64,000 nucleotides of DNA from Bradyrhizobium sp. 132 (GTDB lineage: Bacteria > Pseudomonadota > Alphaproteobacteria > Rhizobiales > Xanthobacteraceae): NCBI RefSeq assembly GCF_023074185.1, contig NZ_JADPKY010000097.1, forward strand, positions 62,001-126,000, in the 5' to 3' direction. Below are positions 51,035-57,779 of this stretch, piece by piece. Numbering within the stretch: the first letter of the stretch is position 1; each line of letters opens with the position of its first letter. The position numbers and the translations under genes were made by a program. Below the pieces are notes generated by a model that saw only the letters and a list, made by a program, of their open reading frames with translations, searched no databases and was not told where the DNA came from.

Positions 51035-51982
51035 ATGCCTGTTGTGCTCGATCCCGACGCCGCCGCCGTCTACACGGCCTTTCAGGAGGCGGGCCGCCCC
51101 GCCTACGAGACCCTGACCGCTCCGGAAGCGCGCGCCTATTACACGCAGGCGCGCTTTGCGACCAATCCCGAGCCACCGGAACTTGCGCGCGTCACGCCGC
51201 TGGCGATCCCGGCACCGCACGGAACGATCCCGGTCCGCATCTACGTTCCGAAAGACCCGCGCCGGCATGACGGCTTGTCCCCGGCGCTGGTGTTCTTCCA
51301 TGGCGGCGGCTGGGTGATCGGCGATCTCGACTCCCACGACGTCGTCTGCCGCCAGCTCGCGGTCGAAGCGGCGCTGATCGTGATTTCGGTCGACTACCGC
51401 CTCGCGCCCGAACACAAATTTCCCGCCGCAGCCGATGACGCGATCGCCGCGACCAAATGGATCGCCGCCAACGCCCGCGAGCTCGGCGTCGACGCCGCGC
51501 GCCTGTCGATCGGCGGCGACAGCGCCGGCGGCAATCTCGCCGCAGTCGTCGCGCTTGCTGCGCGAGACGGCAACGGCCCCGCGATCGCGGGCCAGGTGTT
51601 GATTTACCCTGCCGTCGATTTCGCCATGACGCACGGCTCGCACAGCGAGCCCGAGACCAGCGTGCTGCTGACGCATTCGGTAATCCGCTGGTTCCGCGAC
51701 CATTATCTCAATGGCGCCGCCGACGTCGACGATTGGCGCGCCTCGCCGGCGCGCGCGCAAAACCTTGGCGGCCTGCCGCCGACCTATGTGCTGACCGCCG
51801 GCGCCGATCCGCTGCGCGACGAAGGCGACGAATATGCCGAGCGCCTCAGGCAAGCCGGCGTGCCCGTCGCCACCAAGCACTATCCCGGCCAATTCCACGG
51901 CTTCTTCACGATGGGCAAATTGCTGCGCGAGGCCAATGTCGCCGTGAGCGAGATCGGCGCGTGGCTGAAGGGATTGGGCTGA
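51035..51982 (+). CDS. Alpha/beta hydrolase of the hormone-sensitive lipase family
   Basis: A 315-residue esterase. The oxyanion motif HGGGW is near residue 89, the nucleophile serine is in GDSAGGN, the catalytic aspartate is in AGADPLRDEG, and the histidine is in QFHGFF. These define family IV (HSL-like) carboxylesterases, which hydrolyse short-chain acyl esters. No signal peptide is present. The BASS transporter gene begins 14 nt downstream, so the two are likely co-transcribed, perhaps for uptake and hydrolysis of a shared compound. Confidence 0.9.
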   Translation: MPVVLDPDAAAVYTAFQEAGRPAYETLTAPEARAYYTQARFATNPEPPELARVTPLAIPAPHGTIPVRIYVPKDPRRHDGLSPALVFFHGGGWVIGDLDSHDVVCRQLAVEAALIVISVDYRLAPEHKFPAAADDAIAATKWIAANARELGVDAARLSIGGDSAGGNLAAVVALAARDGNGPAIAGQVLIYPAVDFAMTHGSHSEPETSVLLTHSVIRWFRDHYLNGAADVDDWRASPARAQNLGGLPPTYVLTAGADPLRDEGDEYAERLRQAGVPVATKHYPGQFHGFFTMGKLLREANVAVSEIGAWLKGLG

Positions 51983-51995
51983 CGCCGCCTCCCGC

Positions 51996-53024
51996 ATGCC
52001 ATTCGTCTTTCAAAACCTCTTCGCCTTCCCGCTGCGCGGGCTGACATGGCTCGGCGGCCAGGGCACCCGCGCTGTGGCTGCCGTCGTGTTCATCGCGCTC
52101 GCGGTGCCGCCGCTCGGGGCGTTGCTGCGCCCTTACGTCACCGAGGCGATTTTCGTTCTGCTCTGCATCTCCTTCATGCGGGTCGATCTCGCCGCGCTCT
52201 CCGGCCATTTGCGCCGGCCGGCGCTGGTCGCGACCGCGACCGCCTGGACCGTGATCGGCGTGCCTGTGATCGTCGGGCTGATCGTCCATCTCACCGGTCT
52301 CACCGCGCGCTCGCCCGGCCTTGCGCTGGCCATGATGCTCCAGAGCATGGCTTCGCCGATGATGGCCTCGCCGGCGCTGGCCGCACTGATGGGCCTCGAT
52401 GCCACGCTCGTTCTGGTCACGCTGGTGACCGCGACCGCGCTGGTGCCGTTCACCGCGTCGCTGTTCGCGAGCCTGTTCCTCGGCGACATGCTCAGCGTCA
52501 CGCCGGCCACGCTCGGCCTGAAACTGCTCGGCATCCTCGCGGCATCGCTGCTTGCAGCGACCCTGATCCGCTGGGTCTTCGGCGCGGCCGCGATCCAGCG
52601 CCACAGGCGGCCGATCGACGGCTTCAACATCGTCATCCTGCTGATCTTCGCGGCCGCGATCATGGGCGACGTTGCGAGCGACCTCGTGGCCCAGCCGGTG
52701 TTCACGATCGGCTTGGCGCTGCTGTCCTTCACGATCTATTTCACGCTGCTCGCGATCACCACGCTGCTGTTCCGCCGCATCGGCTATGAGCGCGCGCTGG
52801 CGCTCGGGCTGATGGTGTCACAGCGCAATCTGGGCCTGATGCTGGCCGCGACCGCCGGCGCGCTGCCGCCGACCACCTGGCTCTATTTCGCGATGACGCA
52901 GTTTCCAATTCACCTGGCGCCATACATGCTGACGCCGATCGCGCGGCGGCTGACCGCGCGGGCGACTCTTGCCACTGCAAAAAAGAGACCACGACCTGGC
53001 GATGAGATGAAACGTATCAGCTGA
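51996..53024 (+). CDS. Bile acid:sodium symporter (BASS) family transporter
   Basis: A 342-residue protein with about ten membrane helices. Features resembling the BASS/SBF family are the paired crossing-helix regions ASPMMASPALAALMG and LMVSQRNLGLMLAATAG. Members carry organic acids with sodium; the substrate here is unknown. It starts 14 nt after the esterase gene. An alternative is the related auxin-efflux/AEC fold, but the QRN motif favours BASS. Confidence 0.8.
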   Translation: MPFVFQNLFAFPLRGLTWLGGQGTRAVAAVVFIALAVPPLGALLRPYVTEAIFVLLCISFMRVDLAALSGHLRRPALVATATAWTVIGVPVIVGLIVHLTGLTARSPGLALAMMLQSMASPMMASPALAALMGLDATLVLVTLVTATALVPFTASLFASLFLGDMLSVTPATLGLKLLGILAASLLAATLIRWVFGAAAIQRHRRPIDGFNIVILLIFAAAIMGDVASDLVAQPVFTIGLALLSFTIYFTLLAITTLLFRRIGYERALALGLMVSQRNLGLMLAATAGALPPTTWLYFAMTQFPIHLAPYMLTPIARRLTARATLATAKKRPRPGDEMKRIS

Positions 53025-53114
53025 TGCACGGCCGCACGGCGTTACCAGAGAATATGGAAACTGCCGGCGCCCGTGAAACCGAGCGCGGCGCGCTACTGAC
53101 GTGTCACTGCGACC

Positions 53115-53507
53115 TTACTCGTGTGTTGGCGGAACTTGGTTGAGGAGTTGTGAGATCGCGGTCACGACCTGTGCCGGGGCGAAGGGTTTTTGCAGGAGCA
53201 TACTGTGAGGAACGCAAGGGGACGACCAATCATCGGCGGCGGCACCGGTCATGTAGACCACGGGAATGTGGGGATTGAGTTCTCTTGCGCGCCTGGCAAC
53301 GTCCCAGCCGATGAGAGCACCGCTAAGGTTCACGTCGGTGATCAGGGCCAGATATTTGCTTTCTTCGTTTTGGAGAAGTGTGAGCGCTTCCTCCCCGGAT
53401 GAAGCAACCTCTGGGTGGAAGCCACCCTCGGCCAATGCCTCTTCTACAATTGTCTGAATAAGCGGATCGTCTTCCACAACCATGATGACGAGCAACTCAG
53501 TATTCAC
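53115..53507 (-). CDS. Orphan single-domain response regulator
   Basis: A 130-residue receiver domain with the acidic pocket VEDDP, phospho-acceptor Asp58 in ALITDVNLSG, threonine in YMTGAAA and lysine in LLQKPFAPAQ. There is no output domain and no kinase next door. Such regulators in Bradyrhizobium often act in phosphorelays or as phosphate sinks. It lies between the convergent BASS transporter gene and the GlxA-type regulator gene. Confidence 0.9.
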   Translation of the reverse strand: MNTELLVIMVVEDDPLIQTIVEEALAEGGFHPEVASSGEEALTLLQNEESKYLALITDVNLSGALIGWDVARRARELNPHIPVVYMTGAAADDWSSPCVPHSMLLQKPFAPAQVVTAISQLLNQVPPTHE

Positions 53508-53647
53508 CGCTTACCTCCATCCACTTCGGGTGGCGCACATCAAGCCGAAGCGGGAGCTTTGGTTCCCTGATTTGTGCAAAAATGCACACAAGGTGCTGCC
53601 GGGATGGGGCGCAGCTGCCCGCCATGAACTACAGCTTCCGGCGAAAC

Positions 53648-54586
53648 CTAGCTGGCCCTTGCCGCACGCCGCAGCGCCTGCGGCGGTTGGCCGAAGGCGC
53701 GGATGAAGGCGCGCCGCATACGCTCGGGGTCGCGGAAGCCGGTCGCCTCTGCGACGAGCTCGATCGCCTCGCGCGAGGACTGCACGCGTTCGCGCGCCAC
53801 CTCGATCCGCAAGCGCTCGATGGCCTTGGAGGGTGTCGTGCCCGTCTCGGCGGCAAAGGCGCGGGCAAAATGCCGCGCGCTCATGCCGGCGCGGTCGGCG
53901 AGATCTTCGACGGTCAAACGGGCGTCGAGGTTCTCGCGCGCCCAGGACAGCAATGCACCGAACCGGCCGTTCGGCGTCTTCAACTCCAGCAGCGAGGAGA
54001 ATTGCGACTGGCCGCCGCTGCGGCGATGATACAGCACGAGCTGCCGCGCGGTTGCCTGCGCGATCTCCTCGCCATGGTCTTCGGTCACCATCGCGAGCGC
54101 GAGATCGATACCTGCGGTGATGCCGGCGGACGTCCACACATTGCCGTCACGGGTGAAAATCTGGTCCGGCTCGAACTTCACCTTGGGATAGCGCGCGACG
54201 AAATCCCGCGTGCGTCCCCAATGCGTGGTGGCGCGGCGGCCGTCGAGCAGGCCCGCCTCGGCCAGCACATAGGCGCCCGAGCAGACGCTGGCGACCCGCA
54301 CGCCGCGCCGTGCCAGCCGCCGCACGAAGGCGCGCGTGACCTCGCAGCGCGCCGCGTCCGTAACGCCTGCGCCGCCCGCCACGACCAGGGTCGTGATCGC
54401 ATTCGCCGACTTGAAATCGCGCGCCATCATTTCAACGCCGGACGAGCTGCGCACAGCCCCTGGGTTCAACGCGAGCACCCGGATCGCGGGTGCTTTGCCG
54501 GTGGCACGTGCCGCGATCTCGAACACCGAGATCGGGCCGGCCGCATCGAGCAACTGGAAATCCGGGAAGATCATGATGCCGATCAT
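53648..54586 (-). CDS. GlxA family transcriptional regulator (DJ-1/PfpI + AraC)
   Basis: A 312-residue regulator. An N-terminal DJ-1/PfpI-like sensor has LVVAGGAGV and the nucleophile-elbow ASVCSGAYVLAEAGLL. A C-terminal AraC-type DNA-binding domain follows (LTVEDLADRAGMSARHFARAF, read across the first helix-turn-helix, then EATGFRDPERMRRAF). The ATG at 54586 starts the conserved IGIMIFPDFQLLDAAGP; an ATG at 54619 would add 11 residues. It is divergent from a DJ-1/PfpI enzyme gene that it may control. Confidence 0.9.
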   Translation of the reverse strand: MIGIMIFPDFQLLDAAGPISVFEIAARATGKAPAIRVLALNPGAVRSSSGVEMMARDFKSANAITTLVVAGGAGVTDAARCEVTRAFVRRLARRGVRVASVCSGAYVLAEAGLLDGRRATTHWGRTRDFVARYPKVKFEPDQIFTRDGNVWTSAGITAGIDLALAMVTEDHGEEIAQATARQLVLYHRRSGGQSQFSSLLELKTPNGRFGALLSWARENLDARLTVEDLADRAGMSARHFARAFAAETGTTPSKAIERLRIEVARERVQSSREAIELVAEATGFRDPERMRRAFIRAFGQPPQALRRAARAS

Positions 54587-54678
54587 CGGTGATGTCCGAA
54601 AGTGAGGGAAAAATGCCATTTTGGACAGAAGGGCATCATGCCAATTTGCCGGCGTCAAGCACATAGTTGGAGGCTCTC

Positions 54679-55365
54679 ATGTCGACACCGCTCCAGATCG
54701 GACTTCTGGTGTTCCCGCGCGTCACTCAGCTCGACTTCACCGGCCCCTTGCAGGTGTTCTCGTCCGTCCCAGGCGTAAAACTGCATTTGATCTGGAAGCG
54801 GATCGAGCCGGTGCCGAGCGATTCCGTGCTGACGCTGACGCCAACCACGACTTTCGCCGATTGCCCGCAGCTCGACGTGATCTGCGTGCCCGGCGGCGGC
54901 GGCACCAACGATCTGCTCAATGACGAGGAGGTGCTGGATTTCCTGCGCCGGCAGGCCGAAGGCGCCAAATACGTCACCTCGGTCTGCACGGGATCGCTGG
55001 CGCTGGGCGCTGCCGGCCTCTTGAAGGGCTACCGCGCCGCCACCCATTGGAGCGCGATGGAGATGCTTGGCCAGTTCGGCGCAACGCCGACCAGGACGCG
55101 CGTCTGCATCGACCGCAACCGCATCACCGGCGGCGGCGTCACCGCGGGAATCGATTTCGCGCTGACCCTGGTGTCGATCCTGGTCGATCGCACCACGGCG
55201 GAAGCGATCCAGCTTCAGCTCGAATACAATCCCGCTCCGCCGTTCAATGCAGGCTCGCCCGACACCGCGCCCGCCGAAGTGCTGGCCTTGCTGAAAGAGC
55301 GCGGCGCCCCAAACCAGGCCCGCCGACTGGAAGCGGTGAAGCGCGCCGCCGAACGGGTGATGTAG
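54679..55365 (+). CDS. inhA: DJ-1/PfpI family protein, isonitrile hydratase-like
   Basis: A 228-residue DJ-1/PfpI protein. From memory it matches Pseudomonas isonitrile hydratase closely along its length: the LDFTGPLQV start, FADCPQLDVICVPGG, the nucleophile Cys103 in TSVCTGSLALGAAGLL, TGGGVTAGIDFALTL, and a C-terminal NPAPPFNAGSPDTAPAE. That enzyme hydrates isonitriles to N-formamides. Length is the same. The ATG at 54679 has a GGAGG site. The divergent GlxA regulator suggests inducible control. A bradyrhizobial palindromic repeat follows. Confidence 0.82.
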   Translation: MSTPLQIGLLVFPRVTQLDFTGPLQVFSSVPGVKLHLIWKRIEPVPSDSVLTLTPTTTFADCPQLDVICVPGGGGTNDLLNDEEVLDFLRRQAEGAKYVTSVCTGSLALGAAGLLKGYRAATHWSAMEMLGQFGATPTRTRVCIDRNRITGGGVTAGIDFALTLVSILVDRTTAEAIQLQLEYNPAPPFNAGSPDTAPAEVLALLKERGAPNQARRLEAVKRAAERVM

Positions 55366-55374
55366 CCCCTCTCG

Positions 55375-55501
55375 TGTCCCGGACGCGGTGCGGCATGCAG
55401 TGACGCTCCGCAGAGCCGGGCCCCAGGAAACCACACGTGTCGCTGCTACATGGGTCCCGGCTCAGCGGTGCAGCGTTACACGCTGCAGCGCGTCCGGGAC
55501 A
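55375..55501. repeat. Long palindromic intergenic repeat of bradyrhizobial type
   Basis: The 127-bp element begins TGTCCCGGACGCG and ends CGCGTCCGGGACA. Internal arms also pair (GCCGGGCCCC with GGGTCCCGGC; GCAGTGACGCT with GCGTTACACGC-type segments). It can fold into one long cruciform or hairpin. Sequences of this type recur between genes in Bradyrhizobium genomes; I recognise it by its style and cannot count copies here. Confidence 0.75.
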
Positions 55502-55519
55502 GGCAACTCGTCACACCAG

Positions 55520-55553
55520 AAAAAGGCCGCCCGGTTTCCCAAGCGGCCTTTCC
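55520..55553 (-). terminator. Bidirectional terminator between the isonitrile hydratase and NDUFA12 genes
   Basis: AAAGGCCGC (55522-55530) and GCGGCCTTT (55543-55551) form a 9-bp stem. A run of five A on the plus strand gives a T-run on the minus strand, favouring termination of minus-strand transcripts. The plus-strand tail is weaker. Confidence 0.7.
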
Positions 55554-55847
55554 TGCCTTACGGCGGCTGCACATTTCATCGGGCGATTTCGGAGCTTCCA
55601 GACCGGGGGCCTATCTCCCGATCGAGTCCTGGTCGGCGGCCGCTGCATCGCGGGACAGTCGCGAACTGTTGCCCGAACCGAACGCGATGGTCTCCCATCT
55701 CCGTAAGATGGGATCATTGAGCCGCATTCCTCGCGCGGCTGCAACGAGCGCGCAGGAATCATCCCCGCTGTTCGCGTTGTCCACAGCGGGGTGAGGCGGA
55801 TGCGGGTGCATCCACTCCCACGAAAGAATCGGACGGGGATCGGAAGC
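55554..55847. other. Intergenic stretch with a stable hairpin
   Basis: No gene is evident. CCCCGCTGT (55763-55771) and ACAGCGGGG (55783-55791) form a perfect 9-bp stem. The right side includes TTGTCCACA, one base from the DnaA-box consensus, but a single copy has little meaning. Confidence 0.4.
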
Positions 55848-56255
55848 CTAGCCAGGCGTCCAGGGCTGATAGTCGCCGGTCGCCTTCGGCCGCTTGCCGC
55901 TGGCGAGCGTCGAGCCCGAGGGACGGTAGGCGTTGGCCGTGCCCGTGAGATTCGGCTGGTGCGGCTTTTCCCACTCGCGCGGCTGATAGTTCTCCTGCGT
56001 CGGCGGCACGTCGACGGTGTGATGCATCCAGCCGTGCCAGGACGGCGGGATCCGGCTTGCTTCGGCATAACCGTTGTAGATCACCCAGCGCCGCTCGAAG
56101 CCGAGCGTCGGGTCGATCACCCCGCCGCGGGCGCGATAATAGAGGTTGCCCTGCTCGTCCTGGCCGACCAACTCCCCGTACCGCCTGGTCCAGAGTTGGG
56201 TGCCAAAAGTCTGGCCATTCCACCAGGTGAAGAACTTGAGGAAGAATTGTTTCAT
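55848..56255 (-). CDS. NADH:ubiquinone oxidoreductase subunit NDUFA12 homolog
   Basis: A 135-residue protein matching NDUFA12 (B17.2), an accessory subunit of respiratory complex I shared by alphaproteobacteria and mitochondria. It has the typical FFTWWNGQTFGTQLWTRR start, GEEVG-like LVGQDEQGNLYYR, FERRWVIYNG, and the SWHGWMHHTVDVPP motif. The ATG at 56255 was chosen because upstream residues do not match the family. The nuo operon is not in this window, as is usual for this gene. Confidence 0.94.
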   Translation of the reverse strand: MKQFFLKFFTWWNGQTFGTQLWTRRYGELVGQDEQGNLYYRARGGVIDPTLGFERRWVIYNGYAEASRIPPSWHGWMHHTVDVPPTQENYQPREWEKPHQPNLTGTANAYRPSGSTLASGKRPKATGDYQPWTPG

Positions 56256-56452
56256 GCGGCAAGGGCCCTGCTTCGTCGGGTCCTGATGCCATCCGGACGG
56301 CGAAATGTCCAGTTCGGCGGGTGCGGCGGTGCCCCCCCGCTTAGGGATGCGGCCCCGGCACAGACGCTGCCGCAAATCGGACGCGATCCGTTCATGCCGG
56401 ATACAGCGTTCCCATGAGAGCCTTGCCGCGCACGCAAACCGCCGTGATCCCA

Positions 56453-56477
56453 GGAACTACAGCCCCTTCATTGGGTT
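56453..56477 (+). promoter_or_regulatory. Degenerate EcfG-like promoter before the BA14K gene
   Basis: GGAAC (56453-56457), 16 nt, then GGTT (56474-56477). This is one mismatch from the CGTT -10 consensus. It lies 27 nt before the start of the BA14K gene. Chance matches of this quality are possible. Confidence 0.3.
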
Positions 56478-56503
56478 TGCTTCCGGGAAAAGGAGTTTTG
56501 ATC

Positions 56504-57130
56504 ATGAAAAGTCTGAAAGTCTTGAGCGCCGCTGCGGCAGTGGCATTGGTTATCCCGTTGGCGACGCCGAGCTTTGCACAAAGCCGGGCCGCGGTGGTCG
56601 GAGGCGGCGCACATATCGGTGGCGGCGGCGGCGGCGCACACTTTGGTGGCGGCGGTGGTGGCGCACACTTTGGTGGCGGCGGCGCGCGAATGGGCGGCGG
56701 CAGCTTTGGCGGCGCGCGGATCGGCGGCGGCGGCGGTAACTTCGCGGCGGGTACAACTGTGCGTCCGGGTGGCGGCGCTGCTTTCACCGGCGGCGGCCGC
56801 GGCTTCGCAGCAGCCGGGGGCCACAACTGGAATGGCGGCGGCGGCCGTTGGCATGGCGGCGGCTGGCGCCATCGCGGCGGCGGCTTCTGGCCCGGTGTCG
56901 CGGCGGGTGCTGCGATCGGCGGCCTTGGCTCGTACGCCTATTACGGCGGCGGCTATTACAACGATCCCTACTACTATGGCGACGACAGCTATTATGACGA
57001 GCCGTCAGTGGCGGTGGTCCCCGATAGCGGCGGCGACTCCGCAGCCTATTGCGCACAGCGCTACAAATCCTACGATCCGGCGTCCGGCACCTATCTCGGC
57101 TATGACGGCCAGCGTCATCCCTGCCCGTAA
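56504..57130 (+). CDS. Glycine-rich exported protein with BA14K-type C-terminus
   Basis: A 208-residue protein. A signal peptide (ending TPSFAQS) precedes a Gly/His/Phe-rich repeat region (GGGGGGAHF units at about residues 35-65) and a hydrophobic glycine segment near 130. A Tyr/Asp-rich stretch follows, then a C-terminal CAQRYKSYDPASGTYLGYDG and HPCP, the BA14K lectin-like signature. BA14K proteins were first noted as immunoreactive Brucella antigens; their role is unclear. An AAGGAG site precedes the ATG. A strong terminator follows. Confidence 0.88.
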   Translation: MKSLKVLSAAAAVALVIPLATPSFAQSRAAVVGGGAHIGGGGGGAHFGGGGGGAHFGGGGARMGGGSFGGARIGGGGGNFAAGTTVRPGGGAAFTGGGRGFAAAGGHNWNGGGGRWHGGGWRHRGGGFWPGVAAGAAIGGLGSYAYYGGGYYNDPYYYGDDSYYDEPSVAVVPDSGGDSAAYCAQRYKSYDPASGTYLGYDGQRHPCP

Positions 57131-57153
57131 GCACACCGACACCGCTTGAAGAG

Positions 57154-57181
57154 AGGCGCCGCAGCGATGCGGCGCCTTTTT
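57154..57181 (+). terminator. Intrinsic terminator after the BA14K gene
   Basis: AGGCGCCGCA and TGCGGCGCCT form a perfect 10-bp stem around GCGA and run into TTTTT. Confidence 0.9.
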
Positions 57182-57362
57182 CGCGCATGTCGAGCACATC
57201 AACTGTTTCGCGCGCATCGTGGTCGTTGTCCACCACGATGAAGCCCGTGGACCTTTAATCACCGCACCGTGCATACCTACCCTGACCCAATCCAAAATTG
57301 ACCCGACGCGCGATTCACCTGTATCAATTTGGCTATGGGGATTTCGATTACTGGAAAGTGTC

Positions 57363-57779
57363 ATGCCGCGTATTCTCGTGGTCGATGACGATCCGATGGT
57401 CGGCGCGACCATCGAGGTCCTCCTCCAACGTCAGGGCTTCGACGTCACGTTGACCGACGGCGGAGAAACGGGTTTGGCTGCGCTCGAAACACAGAATTTC
57501 GACGTGATGCTGGTTGACATCTTCATGCCGCACATGCGCGGCTTCGAGTCCGTCCGCATCTTTCACGAGCGCGCGCCGGCGGTACCGCTGATCGCGATGT
57601 CCGGCTACGCCTTCGCGTCATCTGCGTCGCCCTCTCCCGATTTCCTCCGCATGGCGCTGGAGCTCGGCGCAACACGCTGCCTGCGCAAGCCGTTCACGCC
57701 GGACGCGCTGCTGACCACAATCCGGGAATGCCTCGGGGGCGAAAGTGCACAGCCGAAGGACAAGAAAGAAGTCCCTTGA
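57363..57779 (+). CDS. Single-domain response regulator
   Basis: A 138-residue receiver domain with DDD at residues 8-10, phospho-acceptor Asp52 in VMLVDIFMPHMRG, serine in AMSGYAF and lysine in LRKPFTPDALL. There is no output domain. Its stop overlaps the start of the hybrid kinase gene (TTGA), so the pair is a two-component unit. The ATG at 57363 has GGAAAG upstream; the frame is open further but upstream residues are not receiver-like. Confidence 0.92.
   Translation: MPRILVVDDDPMVGATIEVLLQRQGFDVTLTDGGETGLAALETQNFDVMLVDIFMPHMRGFESVRIFHERAPAVPLIAMSGYAFASSASPSPDFLRMALELGATRCLRKPFTPDALLTTIRECLGGESAQPKDKKEVP

Noticed and set aside
55767..55791. DnaA box (TTGTCCACA) or replication origin
   Set aside because: A single near-match within a hairpin, with no cluster of boxes, AT-rich unwinding region or dnaA/hemE-type neighbours.
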